Part shown: positions 1 to 9,066 of the stretch, piece after piece | Layout of the letters: each line of letters begins with the position of its first letter | Position numbering within the stretch: the stretch's first letter is position 1 | DNA from: Mesostigma viride | Taxonomy: Eukaryota; Streptophyta; Mesostigmatophyceae; Mesostigmatales; Mesostigmataceae | DNA: 29,065 bases | Assembly (NCBI GenBank): GCA_009746045.1 | Contig: RPFO01002232.1 | Coordinates: forward strand, 1 to 29,065 | Reading direction: 5' to 3' | Made by a program: the position numbers and the translations under genes | Notes under the pieces: model-generated | Databases searched by the model: none | Seen by the model: the letters and a program-made list of their open reading frames with translations, nothing else | Told to the model about the DNA's origin: nothing

Positions 1-550
1 AAGAGAGAGATCCCTCCCCCCTCCCCCCTCCCCCTCCCCCCTCCCCCCTCCCCCCCCCTCCCCCTCCCCTCCCTCCCCTCCCCCCCTTGCCCCCCTCCCC
101 CCCCTCCCCTCTCGCCCCCTCCCCCTCCCCCCCTCCCTCCCCTCCCCCCTCCCCACTATTCCCCCCTCACCCTCCCCTCCCCCCTCCCGCGCCTCCCCAG
201 CCCATCCCGCTCCCCTCCCCCTCCCCCCTCCCCCCTCCCCCCCCCCTCCCCCCTCCCCCCTCCCCCCTTCCCCCCTCCCGCCTCCCCCCCTCCCCCTCGC
301 CCCTCCCCCTCTCCCTCCTCCCTCCCCCGCTCCCCCCCTCCCCCCTCCCCCTCCCCCCTCCTCCTCCCTCCCCCCTCCCCCTCCCCCTCCTCCTCCCGCC
401 CTCCTCCCCTCCCCTCCTCCCTCCTCCCTCCTCCCTCCTCCCTCCTCCCTCCTCCTCCTCCCTCCTCCCTCCTCCCTCCTCCCTCCTCCCTCCTCCCTCC
501 TCCCTCCTCCCTCCTCCCTCCTCCCTCCTCCCTCCTCCCTCCTCCATCAG
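1..550. repeat. C/T-rich homopyrimidine tract
   Basis: Nearly every base on the plus strand is C or T. The first ~400 bases are irregular CCCCTCC runs and the rest is a regular CTCCTCC minisatellite. Reading frames are open on both strands (Pro/Ser-rich on plus, Gly/Arg/Glu-rich on minus) only because the composition has no stop codons. Its right edge ends in CATCAG directly before a convincing coding frame, so part of it may serve as the polypyrimidine tract of a 3' splice site. Confidence 0.9.
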
Positions 551-669
551 TGCCTGCAAATCTTCTGCTACTTCGATGACAATGGGGCGGATGCCAGCAA
601 CAGCGTCCTCAGCACTAGCAACGGCGAGGTGCTCTTGGCTGGATTGAGGCGGCACGCAATGTTGGAGCG
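551..669 (+). CDS. Candidate internal exon of the plus-strand TPR-like gene
   Basis: An open plus-strand frame starts right after CATCAG at 550 and reads CLQIFCYFDDNGADAS..., continuing through LLAGLRRHAMLER. Composition is protein-like and clearly different from the repeat before it. A GT donor (GTGCGT) follows at 670, which would end the exon in phase 2. There is no methionine start, so it should be internal. The opposite strand is also open here (a stretch rich in Ala, Val and Glu), so strand is the main uncertainty. Phase does not match the next candidate exon, so a further exon may be missing between them. Family not recognised. Confidence 0.4.
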
Positions 670-991
670 GTGCGTGGCCAGCAGTTGTTAGTCCTGATCT
701 GTAGGACGAAAGGGGGGCCCACCAGACGAGGTCGGATTGTGATGATAGTTCCCTTCCTCCTTTTTACTCGCCAGCCCAAAACTCCTATTTTTGACCTGTT
801 CGGTGGGTTGAAAGGGGTTGCCTTGCTAAGCCGTAGAAAAGGGGGGTGGGGTGGGGGCTAAGAGTCTTCATCGTTCTAAGGGCCTTGCTAGAGCGCACTA
901 CCCCCACCCCCCCGGTCTGCACATGGGCCTGTCGTGATGAGTGGGGGCTGACCGGCTATCAATATGTAAATTATGTCGTAATACTTTTCCA

Positions 992-1044
992 GGCCGCCAA
1001 CTTCCTGGTTAGGCCACCCTCCACGGTCATGGCAATAATTCAAG
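992..1044 (+). CDS. Candidate short internal exon
   Basis: The sequence CTTTTCCAG is a good 3' splice site, followed by an open frame AANFLVRPPSTVMAIIQ and then a GTAGGG donor. The exon is 53 nt, entering in phase 0 and leaving in phase 1. It lies between two other plus-strand coding segments. Both splice sites look good, but the phases on either side are not matched by the neighbouring candidates, so at least one exon on each side is unresolved. Confidence 0.4.
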
Positions 1045-1760
1045 GTAGGGTGTCATTAGGGTGAGTGTGCTGTGCCCAACAAAAGCATAAGATAAGTAGG
1101 GCCAGCATGACAGAGGCCGTGCACGTTGCGATGGGGGCTTGCCTAGCCAGGCTTAAGGGGCATTTAGCACCAAGGGGCTGCCATAGGGGCCCATGGAATG
1201 GCGCCATAGGGGGCCATGTTAGGGGCACCAAAGGGAAACCCTAGGTGTAGAAGGTGGCTTCTACCTGCCGCCTGCTGCTCTATTTATCATTCTAATTGGT
1301 CTTTTTTTCACTGGCCCTTCGTACCTGTCTTGCTTTCTTTGTTGTTTTCTTTTCCCCACCCCCACCCGCACCCCCACCCCCACCCCTCCCGTCTCCCTTC
1401 ACCCCAACTCACCCAACCCAAGCACTGTCCTCCCCCACCATTCTCTCCCTGTTCCACGCATGCCCCTACCATGAGCCTTCAATTTGTCACCACAAGCTAC
1501 TCCTAGTGGCTCCCTGTCAGTGAGAAAGAGGGACATGAGTAGAAGGCATGTGTAGGCAGGGGGCATGTCAGGGCAGAGGGAATGTGACGGTGGTGACATA
1601 AACAACCGAGCTCTTTATCATCGTGTTAAGTGCCGCCCACCTCTGGGGCCACGCTCGCCCTGCCCCGGCTAACCCATGCCCATCATCTCCGCCACGTCAA
1701 CATCTGCACGACCCATGTGCCACCTATCCCCGTCCTGCCCGCCCGTGTTGCGGGTAGCAG
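1045..1760. other. Probable intron or untranslated sequence
   Basis: No frame here looks coding. It contains a CCCCAC-rich stretch at about 1355-1390 and short G-rich repeats around CCATAGGGG at 1180-1220. A missing small exon of the plus-strand gene could lie here. Confidence 0.4.
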
Positions 1761-1860
1761 CCGGCTGGCCCACATGGCGGCCCGCGCTGGCCACCTGGGC
1801 ACGGCTCTGGAGCACGTCACGTGCGCGCTGTGGGCGCTGGGCGAGCGGGTGCCCAGGGAA
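1761..1860 (+). CDS. Candidate exon with an alpha-helical, TPR-like segment
   Basis: After GTAGCAG the frame reads RLAHMAARAGHLGTALEHV and on to ALWALGER. This Ala/Leu-rich helix-turn-helix pattern is typical of TPR-like C-terminal solenoids. The same style recurs in the exons at 3918 and 5193. The frame stays open to about 2052, but its helical character stops near 1855, so the 3' end is approximate. No strong donor is visible there; GTGCCC at about 1850 is weak. Confidence 0.4.
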
Positions 1861-2192
1861 AACGAAATGTGGGTGGCCCAATGCGGTCCTGCCTTGATCC
1901 GCGACACATTATCCACAACACACGATACAGGGGACCCGCCTACTGGGTGCTGTGTCGTGGAAGTTCGCAATGTGTGTAACCTCATGCTGCCTGGCAATAT
2001 TAAGCTAGATCAGTGCGAGTGCGTCACATGGGTGGCGATGAAGGAATCATAAACCCATACCACGCAACAAGAAAGGAGGAAGGGGCGCCCAATCATGCGC
2101 TGCATGGCAAAGTGGCATACCCATCGTAGAGGAATCATGTGTCAGGTGTCATGGGAAGGCGCAACGTGGGTGGCCCTGTGCAGTAGCCTGAC

Positions 2193-2272
2193 GCCATAGT
2201 GTACATCATGCCATAGTGTACATCATGCCACAGTGTACATCATGCCATAGTGTACATCATGCTATAGTGTAC
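2193..2272. repeat. 17-bp minisatellite (GCCATAGTGTACATCAT)
   Basis: There are four full copies and a partial fifth, head to tail, with only one or two substitutions. It lies in a stretch with no coding frame and is probably intronic in the plus-strand gene. Confidence 0.85.
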
Positions 2273-2480
2273 CGACATATTTGATCGTGTGCCAACAAGA
2301 CAGAAGTGGGTTCGCCCCGTCCCCCCTGCGGTCTAGTATGGGTTGCGTTTGGGTGCTCGTGGTAAGGGGGCATAGACGGTGCATGCGCCGGCGGGGGGGC
2401 GCATGGGAGGGCCCAGCGATGGGGTTTGGGGTCCACCTTTGGCAGGGCATGTCAACCATGCTGCTACTTACCTTGTTGGG

Positions 2481-2553
2481 CACTCTACGGGTCACTCTAC
2501 GGGTCACTCTACGGGTCACTCTACGGGTCACTCTACGGGTCACTTTACGGGTC
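2481..2553. repeat. 12-bp minisatellite (CACTCTACGGGT)
   Basis: Six near-identical 12-bp units are followed by a decayed one. Because 12 is divisible by three, all frames stay open through it (for example RVTLRVTL on plus). I do not take these as coding: the flanking sequence shows no protein-like composition. Confidence 0.85.
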
Positions 2554-2713
2554 ACCCCACGGATTGCCTGCTGCTGCCTTTGTCTTCCCATCCACTGCCA
2601 CAGAGCCCTGCCTCACAAACCAACTTTCTTGCCTGTGCCCCCCGCCCATCCCATCCTCCCTGCGCACACGCATGCATGCACGCCCACACGCACAGCCACG
2701 CGTGCGCGTGGGC

Positions 2714-2764
2714 ACACACACACACACACAACAACACATACACACACACATACACACACACACT
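2714..2764. repeat. CA-rich microsatellite
   Basis: A run of CACA with ACAACA and ATAC interruptions, probably intronic. The upstream stretch 2650-2710 is rich in GCATGCACGCCCACACGC-type dinucleotides. Confidence 0.85.
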
Positions 2765-2807
2765 TGTGAATTGCCATGCACGTGCATGCGGTGATCCACA
2801 TCCACAG

Positions 2808-3048
2808 CCGCAAATGCGCGTCCAAAGGAGGTGCCCGCCTCAACCGTGCCAAGGCCCTCACAGGCGACAGCACCGACAGCCCGCGCCTCCTCTCCTTGCT
2901 GCGCCTCCCGCCCCAGAAAATGCTGCACACGAGCTCTCGCATGGGCCTGCAGAGGGGGGGCGGGCGACCGCCACCTGTCGCGCAGGTCGCTGCAGCAGAG
3001 CTCACTTTGGCATCGCTGCATGACTTGGCCAGCTTTGCCCTGTGCCAG
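2808..3048 (+). CDS. Exon of the TPR-like gene, ending at a repeated splice donor
   Basis: The frame reads on to AAELTLASLHDLASFALCQ and stops at CAG|GTGAGC, a consensus 5' splice site. It exits in phase 0, which matches the phase 0 entry of the exon at 3918. The joined protein continues without a break into NDALLARHACTRYITVAQ. The 3' end is therefore well supported. The 5' end is a guess at TCCACAG (2801-2807). The last 27 bases of the exon, plus the donor, form the first copy of a 37-bp minisatellite. Confidence 0.55.
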
Positions 3049-3180
3049 GTGAGCGAATAACCTGGCCAGCTTTCCCTGTGCCCGGTGAGCGCATGACCTG
3101 GCCAGCTTTCCCTGTGCCCGGTGAGCGCATGACCTGGCCAGCTTTCCCTGTGCCCGGTGAGAGAATGACCTGGCAGGCAT
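3022..3180. repeat. 36-37-bp minisatellite spanning an exon-intron boundary
   Basis: About four tandem units begin GACCTGGCCAGCTTTCCCTG. The first unit contains the end of an exon and its donor CAG|GTGAGC. The next copies carry CCG|GTGAGC twice and CCG|GTGAGA once, so the splice donor itself has been amplified. The last copy is truncated at about 3180. Confidence 0.9.
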
Positions 3181-3586
3181 GTCTCTGTGCCGTGTGCTGG
3201 TAGCGTCGCAGGCGCGCCACAGTCAGGGAAAAGGGGGAGGGGAAGGGGAGGGCACATTTCGGTGGACTCCAAACTGGTTGGATTCCAGCATTAAAGGCAC
3301 ATGCAAGGTGACCGATGCCCCTGCTGGCTGGGCGGCAACTTCCAGCAGCCGTCTCTGTGGTTGAGAGATGCCAATTTTGTGTGGGGCACTGCATGATGGC
3401 TGCCTTGTTGCTCCGGATGGAGCGAGCTCCTGGTGCGTGCGAGCCTTGATGGCATGAAACACTCGCAAGTCCATGCAGGTGGCACATGCGCCCCCCAGCC
3501 CATGGGTGCAAGGTACATGCACGACAGAATGGATGTCAGGGTCCATTCTGCAGCTGCCATCTGCAAACTACCTGTGTCAAATCTAA

Positions 3587-3700
3587 TATAGCTTTGTGCT
3601 ATGTTTTATATAGATATGCGTACAGAATACAGAACACCATATATAGCTTTGTTCTTTGTTTTATATAGTTATGCGTACAGAATACAGAACACCATATGTA
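3587..3700. repeat. Direct repeat pair within an intron (about 55 bp each)
   Basis: Two copies of a segment running from ATATAGCTTTG to GTACAGAATACAGAACACC, with a few substitutions, lie back to back in the intron between 3049 and 3917. The rest of that intron shows no coding frame or other structure. Confidence 0.8.
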
Positions 3701-3917
3701 AGCACTGTGCGAAGCTTTGTTGTTAAAGACCATGCACATGAGCTATAAGTGTGGCTTCGTCTTCTCCCTTGCCAACCAGGCCTATGGAAGCAGCAGGTGG
3801 CCCCCGATGCCTCTAGTCGCTGCCCCTAACTTTCACACACATGTACTGGACGGCCGGCTGTAACCCCCCTCACCCTCACCACCTGCGTGCCACCTCCCCC
3901 GCGCCTTCCCTCATCAG

Positions 3918-4821
3918 AACGACGCCCTCCTGGCCAGGCACGCGTGCACCCGCTACATCACAGTCGCCCAGGTGTGCGTGGCGCGCAGACTGGCCCTGTC
4001 GATTGAGCTGGCACGGTCCAGTGCTCTGGCGTCCGTGCTGAGTGAGGGTGGCAGCTCGGTTGCTGCTGGCTTCCGTGCGGACGCGTACGCCGCCTACGAG
4101 GCCTTTGTGGACGACCAAGGGGAGCACCAGCGGGTGGGGGGCATCCTACGCCAGCCGGGCAGCAGCATCAGCTGCTGCGCCGACACACTCTACCACCTGG
4201 GCGTGAGTTGCGCGCTGTCCGGGCGGTGGGGGGACGCGGAGGACTACGCTGACGCCAGCATTAACGTGTTCGAGGACTGCCAGGACGCGCGCAGGCTGGG
4301 CCTGTGCCAGGGGCTGGTCGCAAGCGTGGCCTACTACCGGGGCGACCTGGATGTCTGCCAGGGTGCGGCCAGGGACCTGTTCTGTGCGGTGTCCGCCCCC
4401 CCCGACCTGGCTGCCTGCGGTCTCGCGCTCATGCTTGCGACCGGCAACGCGCGGGGCCGGCACGACGAGGGGTTGGATGCTCTGAGGGAGTTTGAGGCTA
4501 GGGAGGAGGAGGGGGGGGGCGCGGGAAGCTTGGGCAAAGCAAGGGCACCGCGACGGCTGCTGGTGTTTGTGGACGCGGTCGCGAGTGAGACCAAATGGCA
4601 CCTGGGGCTCCAGGAGGCGGCGGTGGAAGAGGCGCTGGCGCTGAGTGAGGAGTTGGCGGCACTGTCGGCATGTCACTGCCTGTACCCGCTGGCCCTGGTG
4701 GCGGTGCTGGAGGTGCTGGTGGGCAGCTGCAACATGGACGTGCCGCGTTGCGCCCTGAAGCAGCGTGCGCGGGCGATGGATCGCGGCTTCAAGCACCTGC
4801 GCAAGCTCAGCGCTCGCATGC
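3918..4821 (+). CDS. Main exon of the plus-strand gene: TPR-like alpha-helical domain
   Basis: This is the longest convincing coding segment of the left half, 301 codons plus one base. The 3' splice site CATCAG precedes 3918, and the GTACGT donor follows 4821 in phase 1. The protein is Ala/Leu-rich and helical throughout. One segment (about residues 92-118: YHLGVSCALSGRWGDAEDY and on) fits the TPR spacing of G, W, A and Y positions. A Glu/Gly-rich loop (EAREEEGGGAGS) lies near residue 195. No catalytic motif is visible. Such solenoids often form the C-terminal part of large signalling ATPases or cyclases, but nothing here proves that. Both flanking introns join in phase, which makes strand and frame secure. 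Confidence 0.75.
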
Positions 4822-4865
4822 GTACGTGGCCGTCGGCCTGCTAGCTGATGATGTGCCTCTGGATC

Positions 4866-5060
4866 ACACCAAAAAGGCCGTTATAGGGTCATTAGATAGG
4901 GCCATAAGGCTGGGCCATTATATAGGGTCATAAGACTGGGCCATTAGATAGGGCCATTTGATAGGGCCATTAGTTAGGGCCATCAGATAGGGCTATGTGG
5001 TTAGCCATAAGGTCGGGTCATAAGGTTGGGCCACTATATAGGGATACTATATCGGGATAG
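4866..5060. repeat. Intronic minisatellite based on GGGCCATTAGATA
   Basis: Roughly 15-17-bp imperfect units (GGGCCATTAGATA, GGGTCATAAG and variants) fill most of the intron between the exons at 3918 and 5193. There are about ten degenerate copies. Confidence 0.8.
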
Positions 5061-5192
5061 AAGGTTGGGCGATGAGAATGGCCCGTAAGGTGCGGGATGT
5101 CACAGTTGTCGTGTGCTGGCATCAGGAATACACCGCGCTGACGTTGCTTGCCGTTGCCCGTCCACTTATGTGCTCGCAACCTGTGTGTGCAG

Positions 5193-5313
5193 CCTTTGTG
5201 GCCGCCTACCGCAGCTACATGGAGGGTAAGATGTGCCTGCAGCGGCAGCAGTGGCGGCGCGCGCGTGAGCTGTTCCATGAAGCCTCGCGCAAAGCGGGCG
5301 AGTTCGGGATGAG
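5193..5313 (+). CDS. Exon of the TPR-like gene
   Basis: GTGTGTGCAG is the 3' splice site. Two bases complete the codon left over by the exon at 3918 (phase 1), giving FVAAYRSYMEGKMCLQRQ and then a helical segment QWRRARELFHEASRKAGEFG, a second TPR-like pattern. The donor GAG|GTGGGT leaves the exon in phase 2. The in-phase join on the left makes this one of the safer exons. Confidence 0.7.
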
Positions 5314-5395
5314 GTGGGTCTGCCCATATTGTTGAGTATGGCATGAGGTGGGTAGGCGAGAGTGGTATCAGATGAGTGGGCAACGAGCCCACTAT

Positions 5396-5490
5396 TGCCC
5401 ATAGTGTTTGCCAAAAGTGTTTGCCCAAAGTGTTTGCCCAAATTTTTTGCCCATGGTGTTTGTCCATTGTGTTTGCCCGTTGTATCAGCA
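5396..5490. repeat. Intronic minisatellite based on GTGTTTGCCCAAA
   Basis: Five to six imperfect ~15-bp copies (GTGTTTGCC, GTGTTTGCCCAAA, GTGTTTGCCCGTT) lie in the sequence after the exon ending at 5313. It is the third visibly private minisatellite in an intron of this gene. Confidence 0.8.
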
Positions 5491-5499
5491 GCCAAACAG

Positions 5500-6170
5500 C
5501 CCTATCTATAGCAACCGTGCCTGCCCTATCAAGTTGTAACACTCATGGCCGTACTTTATGTGTCCATCATTGGCCTCCTGTTACTTTTGCACCTGTATTG
5601 TCGCGCGTATGTCATTCAATGTGGTTTGTGGCGGCATAGTTTCTGGCGGCGTGGTGGTGCGGAGCAGGGTGGGGTAGGGATGCTGGGAAATGGGGGGTTA
5701 AGTCTCTGGGACTTGATGGCAGACTGGCAGTACAAGCACATGAGGCATCATGCGTTGTACTGTCGTGTGAGGGGCTTTATCCCAAATGTGATGTTGGGGA
5801 AAGGGGGGACTGTAGCCTATTTTTCAAGGCAGCCGTGTGCAGATAATTGCGTTTTTCCCGTGCTATACCAGCCTCCCTACTGCAACCGGGCTGCCCTGTG
5901 CTGCAAGGGCATCTCATCATTGAGTAGCTTGTTAGAGACCTTCGTTTATTGTAGCCTCCTGCATGTGTACACTCTCTGGTATGCATGCCCTGCAACTCTG
6001 CGCAGATGTGACTGGTGTTGTGGCGGTTAGTTTGCAAGCACCCGCTGGCCCCTGCCAAGGCCTGGATAGCAGAACTAATATGGTCAGTTGACGTTGACAT
6101 GGCCAGGACTTATCTGACTGCACGCAAATTACTTCATGCCGTGGTTGTATGCATGTGCCCGTGTATTCAG
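5500..6170. other. No supported gene; probable intron
   Basis: Frames of up to 161 residues are open here, but they are Cys- and Trp-rich and do not look protein-like. No repeat stands out. It would be the last intron of the plus-strand gene if the exon at 6171 is right. Confidence 0.4.
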
Positions 6171-6216
6171 GTACATAGCGCGCCTGGCAGGGGGGTTGTA
6201 CACCAGCTGCCTCTAA
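6171..6216 (+). CDS. Possible terminal exon of the TPR-like gene
   Basis: GTGTATTCAG is a fair 3' splice site. The next base completes the phase-2 codon left by the exon ending at 5313, and the frame reads YIARLAGGLYTSCL to a TAA at 6214. The phase match is the only positive evidence. An alternative acceptor at about 6243 (CTCCCAAG) opens a frame ESDGWGAGLQLCLAPY that also looks protein-like but does not match in phase. Confidence 0.3.
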
Positions 6217-7015
6217 TGGCTGCTGTGCTTTTGTCCTCCCAAGGAATCCGACGGATGGGGTGCAGGCTTGCAGCTGTGCTTGGCACCTTACCCTTTTGAC
6301 CTTCAACAGCTAGCGCAGTTAGCAGCACCTAGGTAATGGTAGGTGCATTCTAGTAGTCAGCTGGGCAAGCTCTTTTCCACATGGTTTAGTGAGACTGCAA
6401 AGCAAATATCACGCACCCATCTCAATCTGCAGCTAGCCTGCCCCGGGCAGCGCTTGGCACCTTTCGGCCAATCCTTGCAACGTGCGTGTGCATGAGGAGC
6501 ATGCCGGCCAGGGTAGCTGCCAGGGGGGCATGCATGCAGACCGGAGCCCTGCACTATTTAGACAGCAGTGGTGCCCCGGGACTTGTGTACCTGGTTGTTG
6601 CGGCCAGCTAGGTGCCTTCTACAGCAACATGGTCTTCGTAATGTTTTATGGTGCGAGCTATGTGATAATTCCATCATTGCGCAGCATGCACACATGTTTC
6701 AATGCCCCGTTTCACGTTCCGAGAACTACTTAAGGTATTGAGTGGGCAGGTGTGTAGTACTCCTACGCACCCGCCGGCCACGCTTAAAAAAAATATATAT
6801 AACATGACTCCGTTGGGAGACCACGGCCACACTTGCCTAGTATATAAGTAAAGTATAAGTTTAAAACTAGGTACCATAAGTAAGTAAGTACTTGTGCATG
6901 CGCATGCGCAGAGGCATGCCACGGAGTACTGTGCTACTTGAACATTAGACAAATAACACTATGTACAAAAGTTAATCACAGACAAAGATCGTCTGCGCAT
7001 CATATGCCCCACCCC
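6217..7015. other. Intergenic; half of a diverged direct repeat
   Basis: No coding frame is supported. The block 6889-7010 (GGCATGCCACGGAGTACT, later ATCGTCTGCGCATCATATGCC) recurs in diverged form at 7163-7275, so this region is partly a duplication of the following intron. It also has a GTAA tetranucleotide run near 6878-6891. Confidence 0.5.
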
Positions 7016-7023
7016 TATAAATA
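7016..7023 (+). promoter_or_regulatory. TATA-box-like element
   Basis: TATAAATA lies about 76 bases before an ATG that begins a clean first exon ending at a perfect donor. Spacing suits a TATA box with a short 5' UTR. Confidence 0.5.
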
Positions 7024-7098
7024 GCATGAGCACTATATATGGGCATAATCCTCATCCGAGCTAGCTATAGCTGTCCTCTACTGCATAATTATATAGCT

Positions 7099-7154
7099 AT
7101 GCACGACAAGTTTGCCTCCTACGGGAATGTGGAGCCCCACCAGCAAGTTTACAG
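7099..7154 (+). CDS. First exon of a small spliced gene
   Basis: The ATG opens MHDKFASYGNVEPHQQVY and then meets ACAG|GTAAGT, an ideal 5' splice site, in phase 2. A TATA-like box lies upstream. The protein is unrecognised. The downstream partner is probably the acidic exon ending at 7599, but the phases do not match directly, so a middle exon must exist within 7155-7503. One candidate follows ATTAG at about 7219 (frame KYLHETYKYRLHHA). Confidence 0.45.
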
Positions 7155-7503
7155 GTAAGTATAAATACTTGCATGTCATGCTCATGGGCATGCCACGGAG
7201 TACTATGCTAATCTCATTAGAAAATATTTACACGAAACTTACAAATATCGTCTGCATCATGCCACCAACCATATGAAGTGAGACAACTATGCCTGGTCGC
7301 ATGGTGATCCAACGCCGTCGAAGGACTAGGGTAGTTGTCTGAGAGGAAAGACGTGAAGGCCGCGGGAGCCGCGTGGCTATCTCTAGGTAGACCTGCATGG
7401 AGGGAGACAGAGGGTAACGAGAAAGGTTGATAGGGAAAACACACATACACAGACACCACCACTATCAAGCTAGGGTAGAAGTAGCCAGGGTAGAAGTCCG
7501 CAG

Positions 7504-7599
7504 GTGGAGGTTATTGGTCCTGAGGATAGCCGCTACACTACCGCCTCGTCTGCCATTACAGTAGAGGACAGCTCGGATGAGGATTACATCCCCATCTAG
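7504..7599 (+). CDS. Probable last exon of the small spliced gene (acidic tail)
   Basis: After GTCCGCAG the frame reads VEVIGPEDSRYTTASSAITV then EDSSDEDYIPI and a TAG stop, 31 codons. The Ser/Asp/Glu-rich end is protein-like and the acceptor is good. The 27 bases at 7559-7585 inside this exon are the reverse complement of the leader of the first exon (7047-7083, with an 8-base insertion), so the primary transcript could fold back on itself. Confidence 0.45.
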   Translation: MEVIGPEDSRYTTASSAITVEDSSDEDYIPI

Positions 7600-8127
7600 T
7601 GCTTAACGGTTGGGGGGGGGGCCCACAATCAATCTACAATACCCATGCCAAATTTTATTACTTGAGGAGACGCCATTTCAACAAATACATGACAATTGAT
7701 GCTCATTGTGAATGCGTTTCCACATGAAATCATTACCATTTCATGCAATTTGGTCACTGGTGCGCTTTCCGCGTGCACTTTTCATTACTAGATTGCTTAA
7801 ATTTATTAAAATTTATTAAAATTTATTAACATTTATTAAAATTTATTCAAGTCGGGGTAAAATTGGCTGTTTTTGTCAAAGTGTCATGCACTCGGAGGGT
7901 AAGCAAGTGAGACAAGTTGTAGATTAAATTTACAATTGCACAACCCTCTCCACGACCCCGCTAGTTCTATTTATAGAACGAATTATAATTATTGCCAAAA
8001 TTGTGCACAAGCCTGTGCACAACCCAACCAGTAATTCCCACTTGAACTTTGAATATTCAAGTGAATGCTCTGGAGACAGATGTACAGATCGATCTTTACA
8101 AATGTACACGAGTTCAGATCAAGCTAT
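7600..8127. other. AT-rich intergenic sequence
   Basis: A G9 run lies at its left edge, and there is no supported gene. It probably holds the 3' flank of the large minus-strand gene and of the small plus-strand gene, which converge here. Confidence 0.5.
7801..7850. repeat. 10-bp AT-rich tandem repeat (ATTTATTAAA)
   Basis: Five head-to-tail 10-bp units with one or two changes. On the minus strand they contain repeated TTTAATAAAT, which includes AATAAA, and they lie about 280 bases after the stop codon of the large minus-strand gene. Confidence 0.85.
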
Positions 8128-8947
8128 CTAACTACCTACTAACAGGCGTTTCTTTACAGGTGCCCGTCCGCTGGGCTTCTTTACACCCCCCTCCCGCACA
8201 TCTGCGCCAGCCTTCCCTTGAGGTTTTCGTTTGCCCTGCCCTGCGGCTTGGTCTCCCCCCTTCTCTTGGAGTCGTGGGGAAGATCTGGTCGCTGGGGAAG
8301 ATCTGGTCGCCAGGTACCCCTTGTCCATCCACCACTCCAAATACGTTCCCTCAGGTGGCTTGAAACAGTTCCGCATCTCGTCTTGTTGTACCTTGAAAAT
8401 TATGTTGGGCATCGTCCCCTGCTCCCCATTAATCCAGATTCCCTTTTCGTCACACCCTTCTGCCCAAAATTTAACGTACCACACGCCCGTTTTATCCACC
8501 TTTCGAACGACTCCATGCACCAGGAACGTGTCGACGTGGAAATCAGGCATGTGTGCCAGCTTCATTGGGTCTGCATTGAGTTTAGCCACCGAATCAGCAG
8601 CCCACGTGGGCTTCCACAACGTATCAAGGCGCTGGGATTGGTTCTTCCGATACTGGCAAAATTCACCGCCGTGCTTGCACAATACCGAAACCGGACATCC
8701 AACAGGCGAGCGGGGCACGACCCGTTTCCCCCCCCCCCACCTTCCAGATTCTCCATCCACGTCTGCCAACTTGGTGGTGGCACTTTCTTGTCTAGTGGCT
8801 TGGGCTGGGTTGCGGTAACTGTGACACGTCTTTGTGGCGCTTCCTCCTCAGGTTCCGATTCTTCCGATTCTTCCGAATCTTCCTCAAACCCTTTGGGTGG
8901 GCCGCCATGCGCGTCATCCTTTGGCGGCTCCTCTTCAGACTCGTCAC
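8128..8947 (-). CDS. Last exon of the large minus-strand gene, frame broken at a G11 run
   Basis: The 3' splice site CACACACAG precedes 8947. The codon split across the intron gives GDESEEEPPKDDAHGG, an acidic Ser/Glu-rich tract, then QRRVTVTATQPKPLDKKVPP. At the G11 run (8728-8738) the frame closes, and one additional G leads into KRVVPRSPVGCPVSVLCKHG. A folded-looking region follows (FHVDTFLVHGVVRKVDKTG, VWYVKFWAEGCDEKGIWING), beta-rich with aromatic residues. The tail is Lys/Arg-rich (GKRKPQGKAGADVREGG, PVKKRLLVGS) and could be a nuclear-localisation region. No family is recognised. Alternatives to a sequencing error are a tiny intron or slippage at the run. Confidence 0.6.
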
Positions 8948-9066
8948 CTGTGTGTGGGACAAGCAATGACGAGCGGCGCAATTAGTTATCATTACAATCG
9001 CAAATCAAACTTGGGAATATGCAAACATCATAATTTAACCGACCATATTCACTCAGATTAACTTAC

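Noticed and set aside
87-655. Pro/Ser-rich plus-strand and Gly/Arg/Glu-rich minus-strand proteins in the C/T tract
   Set aside because: Composition alone keeps the frames open; only the end after 550 has protein-like sequence, and that is in a different plus-strand frame.
1630-2052. Single-exon 140-residue plus-strand protein
   Set aside because: Only about residues 44-76 look protein-like. The beginning and end read through splice-like and non-coding sequence.
4146-4796. 216-residue minus-strand protein opposite the TPR-like exon
   Set aside because: It is His/Gln/Arg-rich shadow sequence; the plus strand has in-phase splice sites on both sides and helical protein character.
7228-7468. Minus-strand frames of 72-83 residues
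   Set aside because: They lie within the probable intron of the small plus-strand gene, in sequence partly duplicated at 6889-7010, and have no splice or start context.
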